DNA from: Oryzobacter faecalis
Lineage (GTDB): Bacteria > Actinomycetota > Actinomycetes > Actinomycetales > Dermatophilaceae
Direction: 5' to 3'
NCBI RefSeq assembly: GCF_046764005.1
Contig: NZ_JBKOFW010000007.1
Span: 61,806 to 125,805, forward strand
DNA length: 64,000 nucleotides
This document shows, one piece after another, positions 44,853 through 53,687 of the stretch. Positions within the stretch are counted from its first letter, which is position 1; each line of letters opens with the position of its first letter. Under the pieces are notes generated by a model. It worked only from the letters and a program-made list of their open reading frames with translations, did no database searches and was not told where the DNA came from. The position numbers were made by a program, and so were the translations under genes.

Positions 44853-45464
44853 TCACTTGATGAACCGCGGGGTCAGCGGCGGGGTCCACCACTCGCCGTT
44901 GTTCGCCTTGACCGCGCCGATGATGTGCATGACGACGGCCCAGATGAACACGAGCGGCAGGATGGCGAACCCGATGAGGACGAAGACGAGCACCCAGCCG
45001 ATGAGGAAGCCGATGGCCGCGGTGATCTGGACGTTCAGGGAGTTCGCCGCGTGCGCCCGGACGAACGGGCCGCGGTCCTTGTACATGAGGTAGATGACGA
45101 GCGAGCCGACGAAGCCGAGGAAGCCGCCGGACAGGATCATCGCGGCCCCGCCGACGACGTGGCTGAGCATGCCCCACGTGCGCTCGTCGGCCGGGCTCAG
45201 CGGAGCCTGCGGCTGCGGCGTGTAGGCCGGCTGCGCCTGGTAGCCGGGCGGGGGCTGCTGGGCGTAGCCGGGCGGGGGCACCTGCGGCGGGTAGGGCTGG
45301 GGGTACTCCGGTGCCGCGGCGGCCGCCTCGGGGGCCGGCGGGGCCTCGGGGGTCGGCGGGGCCTCGGGGGCCGGCGGGGGGGTGGGGTCGGCCGGTGTCG
45401 GGTCCGGCGCCCGGTCCGGTGTCGGGTCGGTGGTCTCGTCGGGGCGAGGGGTGGTGTCACTCAT
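44853..45464 (-). CDS. DUF4870 membrane protein
   Basis: A 203-residue protein. Residues 1-88 are a disordered Pro/Ala/Gln-rich region with PPPGY and AQPAY-like repeats. The C-terminal ~110 residues form the DUF4870 (Tic20-like) domain with three to four membrane helices and the conserved RAHAANSLNVQITA. A GGAGGAG site precedes the ATG. Function unknown. Confidence 0.9.
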   Translation of the reverse strand: MSDTTPRPDETTDPTPDRAPDPTPADPTPPPAPEAPPTPEAPPAPEAAAAAPEYPQPYPPQVPPPGYAQQPPPGYQAQPAYTPQPQAPLSPADERTWGMLSHVVGGAAMILSGGFLGFVGSLVIYLMYKDRGPFVRAHAANSLNVQITAAIGFLIGWVLVFVLIGFAILPLVFIWAVVMHIIGAVKANNGEWWTPPLTPRFIK

Positions 45465-45554
45465 CGGGTGCTCCTCCGTGGGGCGGTCTGTGTCCCATCC
45501 AACACCGTGGGGTGCCCCAGGGGGTCCCGTTCCGGGGGCGCGCCGGGGTCGGTC

Positions 45555-45581
45555 TCGGGGTCGCGTCAGGGGCGACCCCGA
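45555..45581 (-). terminator. Hairpin terminator after the DUF3097 gene
   Basis: TCGGGGTCGC (45555-45564) pairs with GCGACCCCGA (45572-45581) across a 7-nt loop, 8 bp downstream of the minus-strand stop at 45589. Confidence 0.7.
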
Positions 45582-45588
45582 CGAGCCG

Positions 45589-46470
45589 TCACCCGGGGGC
45601 AGGAGCGGTGACGAAGTCGATGAGCTCCTCGACCCGGCCGAGGAGCTCGGGCTCGAGGTCGGTCCACGAGCGCACCGACCCCAGGATGCGGCGCCAGGCG
45701 CCCGCGATGTCGGCCTGCGTCGCGTGCGGCCAGCCGAGGTGCGCGCAGATCCCGTGCTTCCACGACGTCCCGCGCGGGATGACGGGCCATGCGTCCATCC
45801 CGAGGCGGGCGGGCCGCACCGACTGCCACACGTCGACGTACGGGTGACCGACGACGAGGACGTGCGGCGCCCACGGCTGCAGCCGCCGGGCCTCCTCGAC
45901 GACGCGCGTCTCCTTCGAGCCGGGGACGAGGTGGTCGACGAGCACGCCCATCCGACGCCCCGGCCCCGGGGCGAAGTCGCGGATGGCCCCCGCCAGGTCG
46001 TCGACGCCGTCGAGCATCTCGACGACGACCCCCTCCACGCGCAGGTCGTCGCCCCACACCCTCTCGACGAGCTCGGCGTCGTGCCTGCCCTCGACGAAGA
46101 TCCGCGACCCGCCGGCGACGCGGGCCCGCTGCCCGGTCACGGCCACCGACCCGCTCGCCGTGCGGGCCGACGCCGCCCGAGCCGCGTCGAGGCGGGCCTG
46201 CGCCGCGGCCTTCGGCGGGGTGAGGGTGACGGGGGAGCCGTCGACGAGGAAGCCCGGCCCGAGGCGGAACCCCTTCGTCCGGCCGCGGCGGTCCTCGAGG
46301 TGGACGACGTGGACGCCGCCGGCCTTCTCGACGCGGACGACCGCGCCCACCCAGCCGGTCTCGACGTCCTCGACGACGGTGCCCCGCTCCGCGGCCAGCT
46401 CCACCGACCGGCCCCGTCTGGGCGCCCGCCAGTCGCCACCGAGCACGTCCGACCCATACCTGTCCGCCAC
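45589..46470 (-). CDS. DUF3097 family protein
   Basis: A 293-residue actinobacterial protein beginning ADRYGSDVLGGDWRAPRR, which is the family signature. It has a Toprim-like acidic segment (RIFVEGRHDAELVERVWGDDL...VVVEMLDGVDDL and MGVLVDHLVPGSKE), suggesting nucleic-acid cleavage or ligation, and ends with a helical region (SWKHGICAHLGWPHATQADI). Role not established. GTG start supported by a -10 box 7 nt upstream; longer open frame is not used. It diverges from hrcA. Confidence 0.88.
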   Translation of the reverse strand: MADRYGSDVLGGDWRAPRRGRSVELAAERGTVVEDVETGWVGAVVRVEKAGGVHVVHLEDRRGRTKGFRLGPGFLVDGSPVTLTPPKAAAQARLDAARAASARTASGSVAVTGQRARVAGGSRIFVEGRHDAELVERVWGDDLRVEGVVVEMLDGVDDLAGAIRDFAPGPGRRMGVLVDHLVPGSKETRVVEEARRLQPWAPHVLVVGHPYVDVWQSVRPARLGMDAWPVIPRGTSWKHGICAHLGWPHATQADIAGAWRRILGSVRSWTDLEPELLGRVEELIDFVTAPAPG

Positions 46471-46477
46471 GGCGGCG

Positions 46478-46483
46478 AGGCTA
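46478..46483 (-). promoter_or_regulatory. Leaderless -10 box for the DUF3097 gene
   Basis: TAGCCT on the minus strand, 7 nt before the GTG at 46470. Confidence 0.55.
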
Positions 46484-46524
46484 GCCCGCCGGGCCTGCCG
46501 CTGCGGACCGGCACGCCGCCGCGG

Positions 46525-46555
46525 TTCGCCCCGCACCCCGGGCACCCCGTAGAAT
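46525..46555 (+). promoter_or_regulatory. Promoter for hrcA-dnaJ
   Basis: TTCGCC (46525-46530) and TAGAAT (46550-46555) with a 19-bp spacer. The -10 abuts the CIRCE element, so HrcA bound there would cover the transcription start. Confidence 0.55.
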
Positions 46556-46581
46556 TGGCACTCGTTGTGCGAGAGTGCCAG
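46555..46581. promoter_or_regulatory. CIRCE element (HrcA operator)
   Basis: TTGGCACTC-N9-GAGTGCCAG matches the TTAGCACTC-N9-GAGTGCTAA consensus with compensating changes (G-C at the third pair). It gives heat-controlled autoregulation of hrcA-dnaJ. Confidence 0.95.
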
Positions 46582-46615
46582 ACCCGTACCCGAGGACGCC
46601 GGAGGTGAGGACCCC

Positions 46616-47647
46616 ATGACCGAGGACCGCCGCCTGCGCGTGCTGCGCGCCATCGTCCAGGACTACGTCCAGACCTCCGAGCCCGTCGGCTCCAAGGCCC
46701 TCCTCGAGCGCCACCACCTCGGGGTCTCGGCCGCCACCGTGCGCAACGACATGGCCGTCCTCGAGGAGGAGGGCCTCATCGCGGCGCCGCACACGAGTGC
46801 CGGCCGGGTCCCCACGGACGCGGGCTACCGCCTCTTCGTCGACCGGCTCTCGGCCATCAAGCCGATGACGGCCGCCGAGCAGCGGGCGATCAGCCAGTTC
46901 CTCGAGGGTGCCGTCGACCTCGACGACGTCGTCGACCGCACGGTGCGCCTCCTCGCGTCGCTGACCCGCCAGGTCGCCGTCGTCCAGTACCCCTCGCTCT
47001 CACGCAGCTCGGTGCGCCACGTCGAGCTCGTCCCGATCGGCGAGCGCCGCCTCCTCGTCGTCCTCATCACGACGACCGGTCGCGTCGAGCAGCGGGTCAT
47101 CGAGGTCGCTACCGACCTCCTGACGCCCGAGGGCGAGCGGTCCCTGACGACGCTGCGCTCCGAGGTCAACCGCGCCACCGGGGGGCGCACCCTCGCCGAG
47201 GCGTCTGCCGAGCTGGCCGCCGTCCCCGACCGGCTCGACCCGGCGCTCGGCGGCCTCGTCCGCGCCATCGTCACGGCCCTGCAGGACTCCCTCGTCGAGG
47301 AGCGCGAGGAGCGCGTCGTCCTCGCCGGCACCGCGAACCTCGCCCGGGTGGGCCCCGACTTCACGACCAACCTCGGGCCGGTGCTCGAGGCCCTCGAGGA
47401 GCACGTCGTCCTCCTCAAGCTGCTCGGCACGGTCGCCGAGCACGGCGAGGGCGTCGCCGTCCGCATCGGTCACGAGAACCCCTACGCGGGGCTGCACGCG
47501 ACGTCGATGGTGACGTCGGGCTACGGCGCCGGCAGTGACCTCGTCGCGGGTCTGGGCGTCGTCGGGCCGACCCGCATGGACTACCCCACGACGATGGCCG
47601 CGGTGCGGGCCGTCGCCACGTACGTCTCGCGGATCCTCGCCGAGTGA
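46616..47647 (+). CDS. hrcA: Heat-inducible transcription repressor HrcA
   Basis: A 343-residue repressor of class I heat-shock genes. N-terminal winged helix (EDRRLRVLRAIVQDYVQTSE, VSAATVRNDMAVLEEEGLI) and a C-terminal GAF-like domain ending in MDYPTTMAAVRAVATYVSRIL. GGAGGTGAGG lies 5 nt before the ATG at 46616; an upstream in-frame start at 46565 falls inside CIRCE and is rejected. dnaJ follows 55 bp later. Confidence 0.97.
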   Translation: MTEDRRLRVLRAIVQDYVQTSEPVGSKALLERHHLGVSAATVRNDMAVLEEEGLIAAPHTSAGRVPTDAGYRLFVDRLSAIKPMTAAEQRAISQFLEGAVDLDDVVDRTVRLLASLTRQVAVVQYPSLSRSSVRHVELVPIGERRLLVVLITTTGRVEQRVIEVATDLLTPEGERSLTTLRSEVNRATGGRTLAEASAELAAVPDRLDPALGGLVRAIVTALQDSLVEEREERVVLAGTANLARVGPDFTTNLGPVLEALEEHVVLLKLLGTVAEHGEGVAVRIGHENPYAGLHATSMVTSGYGAGSDLVAGLGVVGPTRMDYPTTMAAVRAVATYVSRILAE

Positions 47648-47702
47648 CCCGCCCACCCGCCGCCCGCCCCGCCCCAGACCACGTCCGGAGGACTGCCCAC
47701 CC

Positions 47703-48824
47703 GTGAACGACTACTACGCCGACCTCGGCGTCGCCCGTGACGCGAGCCCGGAGGACGTCAAGCGCGCCTACCGCAAGGCCGCGCGCCGCCTGCACCCCGA
47801 CGTCAACCCGGGCCCGGAGGCCGAGGAGCAGTTCAAGAAGGTCTCCCAGGCCTACGACGTGCTCTCCGACGCCGAGAAGCGCCGCGCCTACGACATGGGC
47901 TCCGACCCCTACGCCGCCGGGGCCGCCGGCTTCGGCCAGGGATTCTCGTTCAGCGACATCATGGACGCCTTCTTCGGCCAGGGCACGGGCGGGCGCGGCC
48001 CGCGCTCGCGCACCGCACGCGGCCAGGACGCCCTCGTCCGCCTCGACATCGACCTCGGCGACGCCGTGTTCGGCGCCGAGAAGGAGCTGACCATCGAGAC
48101 GGCCGTCGGGTGCGCGACCTGCCACGGCGACGGGATGCGCCCCGGCACCTCGATGCGCACGTGCGACGTCTGCGCCGGTCGCGGCGAGGTCCAGCAGGTC
48201 CAGCGCAGCTTCCTCGGCCAGGTGATGACGACCCGCCCGTGCATGACCTGCCAGGGCTTCGGCCAGATCATCACCGACCCCTGCTACGACTGCTCGGGCG
48301 ACGGGCGGGTCCGCACGCGCCGCACGCTCACCCTCAAGGTGCCGGCGGGCGTCGACACCGGCACCCGCATCCAGCTCGCCGGCGAGGGCGAGGTCGGCCC
48401 CGGCGCCGGTCCTGCGGGCGACCTCTACGTCGAGGTCGCCGTCAACCGGCACCCGGTGTTCCAGCGCCGCGGCGACGACCTCCACGCGACGATCGAGGTC
48501 CCGATGACGGCCGCCGCCCTCGGCGCGACCCTCGTCATGGACACCTTCGACGGGCCCCAGGACCTCGACGTCCGGCGTGGGGCGCAGTCGGGCGACACCA
48601 TCACACTGCGCGGGCTCGGCGTCACGCACCTGCGCGGGACCGGGCGCGGCGACGTCATCGTCCACACGATGGTCCAGACCCCCACGCGGCTCGACGACGA
48701 GCAGGAGGAGCTGCTGCGCCGGCTCGCCAGGCTCCGCGGCGAGGAGCGACCGGAGGGCCGGGTCACCAACCCCGCCGACGGCGGTCTGTTCGGCAAGCTC
48801 CGCGACGCCTTCAAGGCCCGCTGA
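47703..48824 (+). CDS. dnaJ: Chaperone DnaJ
   Basis: A 373-residue type I J-protein that stimulates DnaK. J domain (DYYADLGVARDASPEDVKRA) with the HPD motif at LHPDVNPG, a Gly/Phe region (GFGQGFSFSDIMDAFFGQG), four zinc-binding repeats (CATCHGDG, CDVCAGRG, CMTCQGFG, CYDCSGDG) and the C-terminal substrate domain. This is the hrcA-linked second DnaJ of actinobacteria. GTG start. Confidence 0.97.
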   Translation: MNDYYADLGVARDASPEDVKRAYRKAARRLHPDVNPGPEAEEQFKKVSQAYDVLSDAEKRRAYDMGSDPYAAGAAGFGQGFSFSDIMDAFFGQGTGGRGPRSRTARGQDALVRLDIDLGDAVFGAEKELTIETAVGCATCHGDGMRPGTSMRTCDVCAGRGEVQQVQRSFLGQVMTTRPCMTCQGFGQIITDPCYDCSGDGRVRTRRTLTLKVPAGVDTGTRIQLAGEGEVGPGAGPAGDLYVEVAVNRHPVFQRRGDDLHATIEVPMTAAALGATLVMDTFDGPQDLDVRRGAQSGDTITLRGLGVTHLRGTGRGDVIVHTMVQTPTRLDDEQEELLRRLARLRGEERPEGRVTNPADGGLFGKLRDAFKAR

Positions 48825-48847
48825 CCCGCCCGCGAGGACTCCCCGCG

Positions 48848-49591
48848 ATGACGCTGCCCCTCCACCTCGTCCGTCACGAGGCCCTCTCGGGCCGCGGGCC
48901 GGGGTCGACCGTCGTCCTCGACGGGCCGGAGGGGCGGCACGCCGTGACCGTGCGCCGCACGCGGGTGGGGGAGCACCTCCTCCTCACCGACGGCGCCGGG
49001 CTGCGCGTCGAGGGCGAGGTCGTCGCGGTCGGGCGCGACACCCTCGACCTGCGGGTGGTCTCCGTCGCCACCGACCCGGAGCCCAGCCCGCGCCTCGTCC
49101 TCGTCCAGGCGCTCGCGAAGAACGACCGCGACGACCAGGCGGTCGAGGCCGCGACCGAGCTCGGCGTCGACGAGGTCGTCCCGTGGCAGGCCTCCCGCAG
49201 CGTCGTCCAGTGGCGCGGCGAGCGCGGCGAGAAGGCCCGGCGCAAGTGGGAGGCCGTCCTCGTCGCCGCGACGAAGCAGTCGCGGCGGACCCGTCGTCCG
49301 GTGCTGGGCCCCACCTCGAGCACCGCCGACCTCGTGCGCCGGGTCCCCGCAGCCGCCGCGACCCTCGTCCTCCACGAGGACGCCACGACCCCCCTCGCCG
49401 GCGTCGAGCTGCCGGGCGAGGGTGACGTGCTCGTCGTCGTCGGGCCCGAGGGCGGCATCGCCCCCGACGAGCTCGACGCGCTCGTCGCCGCCGGGGCCAC
49501 GGCGGTCCGGCTCGGGGGCACGGTGCTGCGCTCGTCGAGCGCGGGCCCCGCGGCGCTCGCGGTCCTCAGCGCCGCCGCCCGCTGGCGCTGA
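48848..49591 (+). CDS. rsmE: 16S rRNA (uracil1498-N3)-methyltransferase RsmE
   Basis: A 247-residue SPOUT methyltransferase for m3U1498 of 16S rRNA. N-terminal PUA-like domain, then the RsmE motifs LVQALAKNDRDDQAVEAATELGVDEVVPW, VVVGPEGGIAPDEL and LGGTVLRSSSAGPAAL, forming the trefoil-knot SAM site. It lies 23 bp after dnaJ. Convergent with the GerMN/Gmad2-like gene through a shared hairpin. Confidence 0.96.
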   Translation: MTLPLHLVRHEALSGRGPGSTVVLDGPEGRHAVTVRRTRVGEHLLLTDGAGLRVEGEVVAVGRDTLDLRVVSVATDPEPSPRLVLVQALAKNDRDDQAVEAATELGVDEVVPWQASRSVVQWRGERGEKARRKWEAVLVAATKQSRRTRRPVLGPTSSTADLVRRVPAAAATLVLHEDATTPLAGVELPGEGDVLVVVGPEGGIAPDELDALVAAGATAVRLGGTVLRSSSAGPAALAVLSAAARWR

Positions 49592-49621
49592 GCGCGCCGG
49601 GGCACCTCCCCGCCCTCAGCG
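49586..49621. terminator. Bidirectional hairpin between rsmE and the Gmad2-like gene
   Basis: CGCTGAG (49586-49592) pairs with CTCAGCG (49615-49621), and inside it CGGGG (49598-49602) pairs with CCCCG (49608-49612). The outer arms contain the stop codons of both convergent genes. Confidence 0.6.
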
Positions 49622-50704
49622 GACCGTGAACGGCATCGTCGTCTCCGCCGAGACCGTCGTCCCGTCCTCGGCGCTGAGCTCGAACACCCGGACGGCGTAG
49701 TCCCCGGGGTCCAGGGTGCCCAGCGGGACCTGCCAGGTGCCGCGGTCCGGGGCGCCCGCCGTGGCGGTGACGAACCCCTCGTCGACGACCGCACCGCCGC
49801 GCAGGAGCTGCCAGGAGACGGTCGCCTCGAAGACGCACGCCTCGCCCGTGACGGTGACGGAGCGGCCCGCGGTGAGGACCTGCCCACGCGTCGGGGCGGT
49901 GACCCAGATCGGGGCGAGGTCCTCGTGGTACTCCTCGCGCGAGGCCGGGCGGCCGTACGTGCGGTCGACCGGCTGGCTCCCGAACAGGGCCACCGACCCG
50001 TCGGCGAGCACGAAGCGCACCGGCAGGTTGCCGCGGCCGACGGCCGCCTGGGCCGTCCAGACGAGCTGCTGGACCCCGACGCGCTCGGTGTCCGTCGGGA
50101 AGGTCGAGGGCCCGGGACCGGACAGGGTGACGGTGATGCCCGTCGTCGTCACGGCGAGGTCGACGAGGTCGACGCCGTCCCACAGCCCGAGGTAGCCGTC
50201 GGTGCCGACGGGGACCGACCCCATCGCCAGCGCGACGGCGGCCCGCGCGCGGGTGCGCTCGTCGGAGTCCCGGGTGACGCCGGGTGCCGTGAGCCACTCG
50301 CGGTACAGGCGCACCATCCGTGCCTCGTCCCCGATGGCGGCGGGGTAGTACACCGGGAGGGCGGCCGGCTGCCCGACGGGGGTACTTGCCGACGACGAGG
50401 GGGTCGGCGAGGGCGACGGTGCGGTCGGCGAGGGCGCGGGGCTGGTGGCGCTGGCCGTCGGTCGCGGCGACTCGGTGCCCGCGGGGACGCCGTCGCGGCG
50501 GTCCGGGAGGCCGAACCAGACGCCGGCGACGACGGCGAGCACCGCGGCCGCCGCGGCGAGCGGCATCCACCACCGGGTTCCGGCCGTGTGGGAGGGAGCG
50601 GTGCGCGCGAGGATCTCGGCGAGGCGGTCGCCGGGCTCGACGAGCTCGGCGCGCTCGTCGAGGGCGACCCGCAGGGCCTCGGCGGTGCGGTCGTCGTCGT
50701 TCAT
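49616..50704 (-). CDS. Membrane protein with GerMN- and Gmad2-like domains, sigma-factor partner
   Basis: A 362-residue protein. A cytoplasmic N-terminus of ~45 residues precedes one membrane helix (WWMPLAAAAAVLAVVAGVWFG) and a Ser/Pro/Thr-rich linker. The outside part has a GerMN-like domain (LPVYYPAAIGDEARMVRLYREW, about 115-265) and a C-terminal Ig-like Gmad2 domain (IWVTAPTRGQVLTAGRSVTV). Its ATG overlaps the stop of the sigma factor gene, so the two are coupled; it may act as the sensor or anti-sigma, though no zinc anti-sigma motif is present. Confidence 0.8.
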   Translation of the reverse strand: MNDDDRTAEALRVALDERAELVEPGDRLAEILARTAPSHTAGTRWWMPLAAAAAVLAVVAGVWFGLPDRRDGVPAGTESPRPTASATSPAPSPTAPSPSPTPSSSASTPVGQPAALPVYYPAAIGDEARMVRLYREWLTAPGVTRDSDERTRARAAVALAMGSVPVGTDGYLGLWDGVDLVDLAVTTTGITVTLSGPGPSTFPTDTERVGVQQLVWTAQAAVGRGNLPVRFVLADGSVALFGSQPVDRTYGRPASREEYHEDLAPIWVTAPTRGQVLTAGRSVTVTGEACVFEATVSWQLLRGGAVVDEGFVTATAGAPDRGTWQVPLGTLDPGDYAVRVFELSAEDGTTVSAETTMPFTVR

Positions 50705-51243
50705 GTCCGTCCCGTCCCCGCGCGCAGGGCCGCCAGGCCCCGGCTCGCGTGCGTCTTGACCGATCCGGGTGAGATGTCCAGCGCCTCGGCGATCTGCGCC
50801 TCCCCGAGGTCGAGGTAGTAGCGCAGGACGAGGACCTCGCGCTGGCGCACGGGCAGGGTGGCCAGCGCACGCAGCAGCTCCTCGCGCGACAGCCCGGCCA
50901 CGGCGGCGTCCTCCGCGCTCGTCGAGGTGCGCCGGGCGGGGTCGTCGGGGCCGCCGCGCACGGAGGCCGCCCAGCGCTCCTCGACGCCGCGGTGGCGAAG
51001 GGCGGAGCGGGAGGCGTTGAGGACGGCCCGCCGCAGGTACGCCGCCGCGGCGCCGCGGTCGCGCAGGCCGCCCCAGTGCCCGTGCAGCGCGACGAACGCG
51101 TCCTGGACGACCTCCTCGGCCTCGGCGGCGTCGTGGAGGAGCAGCCACGCGACGCGCACGAGCGGCTGCCAGTGCGAGGCGTACAGCTCCGTCACCGCCT
51201 CCTCGGCGGAGCGCGGCACGCCCAGCTCGCCCATGGTCGCCAT
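50701..51243 (-). CDS. SigE-family ECF RNA polymerase sigma factor
   Basis: A 180-residue sigma-70-type factor with region 2 (VTELYASHWQPLVRVAWLLLHDAAEAEEVVQDAFVALHGHW) and region 4 (LATLPVRQREVLVLRYYLDL...ISPGSVKTHASRGL). It directs transcription of an unknown regulon. Start ATG 51243; ATG 51234 is an alternative. The stop overlaps the next ATG by the TCAT arrangement (4-bp overlap). Confidence 0.92.
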   Translation of the reverse strand: MATMGELGVPRSAEEAVTELYASHWQPLVRVAWLLLHDAAEAEEVVQDAFVALHGHWGGLRDRGAAAAYLRRAVLNASRSALRHRGVEERWAASVRGGPDDPARRTSTSAEDAAVAGLSREELLRALATLPVRQREVLVLRYYLDLGEAQIAEALDISPGSVKTHASRGLAALRAGTGRT

Positions 51244-51308
51244 TGTCACGTCAGGAGGACGCGCAGCCCACCGGTTCGGTTGACACGACCGGCGCGCTGA
51301 GGCGGCTC

Positions 51309-52142
51309 TCAGGCGGTCGGCGTCGTCGCGTGGCGCGCGAGGAAGGAGGCGATGGCGCCCGCGACCTCGTCGGTGTGCGTGACGGCGAGGGTGTGGCCGG
51401 CGCCCTCGACGACGACGCCCTCGGCCCCGGGGAACCATGCGGTGACGTGCTCGCGGACCTCCCGGAACCACGGCCCGCTCGCGCTGCCACCGACGTGGAG
51501 CACGGGTACCGCGATCTCGCGGGCGTCGTCCTCGGTGAAGTCCCATGCGAGCAGGGCCGGCAGGTCGGCCTCGAAGAAGGTGGGGGCGTCGCGCTCGAGG
51601 TCGGCGACCGCCCCCGGCAGGACGTGCTCGAGGTCCGCGCGCCACGCCGGCCCGCCGGTGAGGGTGCCGATCCGCTCCAGGGCCGCCTCGGGGGAGGCAC
51701 GGTGCGCGGCGACGAGGTCGAGGCAGGCCGCGCGGAAGTCGGGTGCCGCCGGCACGAACACGGGCGGCGGCTCGGCGAGGACGAGGCCGAGGACCAGCTC
51801 GGGGCGGGTCAGGGCGAGCTCGAGCGCCACGGCGCCGGAGTACGACGCCCCGACGACGTGGGCGGGCGCTGCGCCGAGGGCCTCGAGGAGGGCGGCGAGG
51901 TCGGCGGCGTCGGCGCCGACCGAGCTGGGGTGGAGGGGCGGGCTGCTGCCGGCGTAGCCGCGTCGGTGGTACGTCACGACACGGTGCCCGCCGCCGGCCG
52001 CGAGCCGTCGTGCGAGGGGGACGAGCTCGTCGGCGGTGAGCGCCGTCGGCACGACCACGACCGGCTCGCCGGCGCCGACGTCGCTGACCTCGAGGAGGCC
52101 GTCCCGCACCTCGAGCAGCCGCCAGTCCGCCACCTCGTGCAC
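51309..52142 (-). CDS. Alpha/beta-fold hydrolase
   Basis: A 277-residue alpha/beta hydrolase. Nucleophile elbow GASYSG, HRRGYAGSSPP as the preceding strand, VPVLHVGGSASG near the acid residue and the catalytic His in VEGAGHTLAV. Substrate unknown. GTG 52142 is chosen because a GACGAT hexamer lies 6 nt upstream, but GTG 52133 is possible. It diverges from the HIT gene across 60 bp. Confidence 0.85.
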   Translation of the reverse strand: MHEVADWRLLEVRDGLLEVSDVGAGEPVVVVPTALTADELVPLARRLAAGGGHRVVTYHRRGYAGSSPPLHPSSVGADAADLAALLEALGAAPAHVVGASYSGAVALELALTRPELVLGLVLAEPPPVFVPAAPDFRAACLDLVAAHRASPEAALERIGTLTGGPAWRADLEHVLPGAVADLERDAPTFFEADLPALLAWDFTEDDAREIAVPVLHVGGSASGPWFREVREHVTAWFPGAEGVVVEGAGHTLAVTHTDEVAGAIASFLARHATTPTA

Positions 52143-52190
52143 CCCGCCATCGTCCAGCGTGACGGCCCGCCCGGCAACGACGCGGACCGG

Positions 52191-52196
52191 TAGGTT
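52191..52196 (+). promoter_or_regulatory. Leaderless -10 box for the HIT gene
   Basis: TAGGTT, 6 nt before the ATG at 52203. Confidence 0.6.
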
Positions 52197-52202
52197 CGGG
52201 GC

Positions 52203-52556
52203 ATGAGCGACACGCCTGCCGAGGACTGCCTCTTCTGCCGGATCGTCGCCGGCGGGATCCCCGCGACCGTGGTCGGCGAGACCGAGCACTCCCTGGCGTT
52301 CCGCGACATCGAGCCGGCGGCACCCACCCACGTCCTCGTCGTCCCGCGTCGTCACGTCCCGGACCTGGCGGCGCTCGCCGCGACGAGCGCCGACGAGCTC
52401 GCCGACCTCGTGGGCCTCGCCGCCGCAGTCGCCGACCGGGAGGGCGTCCCGGGCTACCGGCTCGTCGCGAACACCGGTGCCGCGGCCCAGCAGAGCGTCT
52501 TCCACGCCCACCTCCACGTCATCGGCGGGCGCGACCTCACCTGGCCCCCGGGCTGA
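52203..52556 (+). CDS. HIT-family (Hint-like) nucleotide hydrolase
   Basis: A 117-residue histidine-triad protein. The motif HAHLHV supplies His101, 103 and 105. CLFCRIVAGGIP at the N-terminus has the Hint-type cysteines. Likely a purine nucleoside phosphoramidase. It precedes phoH by 66 bp, the common actinobacterial neighbour. Confidence 0.95.
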   Translation: MSDTPAEDCLFCRIVAGGIPATVVGETEHSLAFRDIEPAAPTHVLVVPRRHVPDLAALAATSADELADLVGLAAAVADREGVPGYRLVANTGAAAQQSVFHAHLHVIGGRDLTWPPG

Positions 52557-52607
52557 CCCGGCGCGTGGTCGAGGCGTTCTCGTGTGCCGTGCGTCGGTGC
52601 GGCCTCG

Positions 52608-52613
52608 TAGACT
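52608..52613 (+). promoter_or_regulatory. Probable -10 box for phoH
   Basis: TAGACT, 9 nt before the ATG at 52623; a start at or just before the codon is implied since no ribosome-binding site is seen. Confidence 0.45.
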
Positions 52614-52622
52614 CGTCCCACG

Positions 52623-53687
52623 ATGAGTGACGCCCATACCGACCAGCCCGGGAGCGCCGACGCGCAGCCCGGGCCGAGCCATCCCCACGTCCCCCAGCAC
52701 ACCGTCGTCGTCCCGCCCGACGTCCAGATGGTGACGCTCCTCGGTCCGCGCGACGAGATGCTCCGCACCATGGAGCGGCAGTTCCCGCACGTGCAGATCC
52801 ACGTCCGGGGCAACGAGTTCCACATCTCGGGACCCAGCGCCGACGTCGCGCTCGTCGAACGGCTCATCGACGAGCTGCTCGACGTCATCGACGCGGGCCA
52901 GCCGCTCAACCGCGACGCCGTCGAGCGCTCGATCCAGATGCTGCGCGCACAGACCGTCGAGCGCCCCGCCGACGTGCTGACGATGAACATCGTCAGCAAC
53001 CGGGGTCGCACGATCCGTCCGAAGACGCTGGGGCAGAAGCGCTACGTCGACGCCATCGACGCGAACACCGTCGTGTTCGGCATCGGTCCCGCGGGAACCG
53101 GCAAGACCTACCTCGCGATGGCCAAGGCGGTCGCGGCCCTGCAGGCCAAGCAGGTCAACCGGATCATCCTCACCCGCCCGGCCGTCGAGGCGGGGGAGCG
53201 GCTCGGCTTCCTCCCCGGCACCCTCAACGACAAGATCGACCCCTACCTGCGTCCGCTCTACGACGCGCTGCACGACATGGTCGACCCCGAGTCGATCCCG
53301 CGCCTCATGGCGGCCGGCACGATCGAGGTCGCCCCGCTGGCGTACATGAGGGGCAGGACGCTCAATGATGCGTTCATCATCCTCGATGAGGCGCAGAACA
53401 CCTCGCCCGAGCAGATGAAGATGTTCCTCACCCGCCTCGGGTTCGGCTCGAAGATGGTCGTCACCGGCGACGTCACCCAGGTCGACCTGCCCGGCGGCAC
53501 CCACAGCGGGCTGCGGGTCGTCCGCGACATCCTCACCGACCTCGAGGACGTCCACTTCGCCGAGCTCACGGCGTTCGACGTCGTGCGCCACCGCCTCGTC
53601 GGGGCGATCGTCGAGGCGTACGGCCGGTGGGACGACACGCAGCACACCCGCGGTCCGAAGCCGGACCGGAAGGGACCGCAGCGGTGA
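52623..53687 (+). CDS. PhoH-family ATPase
   Basis: A 354-residue PhoH-like P-loop ATPase with a KH-like N-terminal domain (about 30-90), linked in many bacteria to RNA processing together with YbeY. Walker A GPAGTGKT (155-162), ILTRPAVEAGERLGFLPG, and Walker B FIILDEAQNT. The C-terminal tail is basic. The stop overlaps the ybeY GTG, so both are made together. Confidence 0.94.
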   Translation: MSDAHTDQPGSADAQPGPSHPHVPQHTVVVPPDVQMVTLLGPRDEMLRTMERQFPHVQIHVRGNEFHISGPSADVALVERLIDELLDVIDAGQPLNRDAVERSIQMLRAQTVERPADVLTMNIVSNRGRTIRPKTLGQKRYVDAIDANTVVFGIGPAGTGKTYLAMAKAVAALQAKQVNRIILTRPAVEAGERLGFLPGTLNDKIDPYLRPLYDALHDMVDPESIPRLMAAGTIEVAPLAYMRGRTLNDAFIILDEAQNTSPEQMKMFLTRLGFGSKMVVTGDVTQVDLPGGTHSGLRVVRDILTDLEDVHFAELTAFDVVRHRLVGAIVEAYGRWDDTQHTRGPKPDRKGPQR

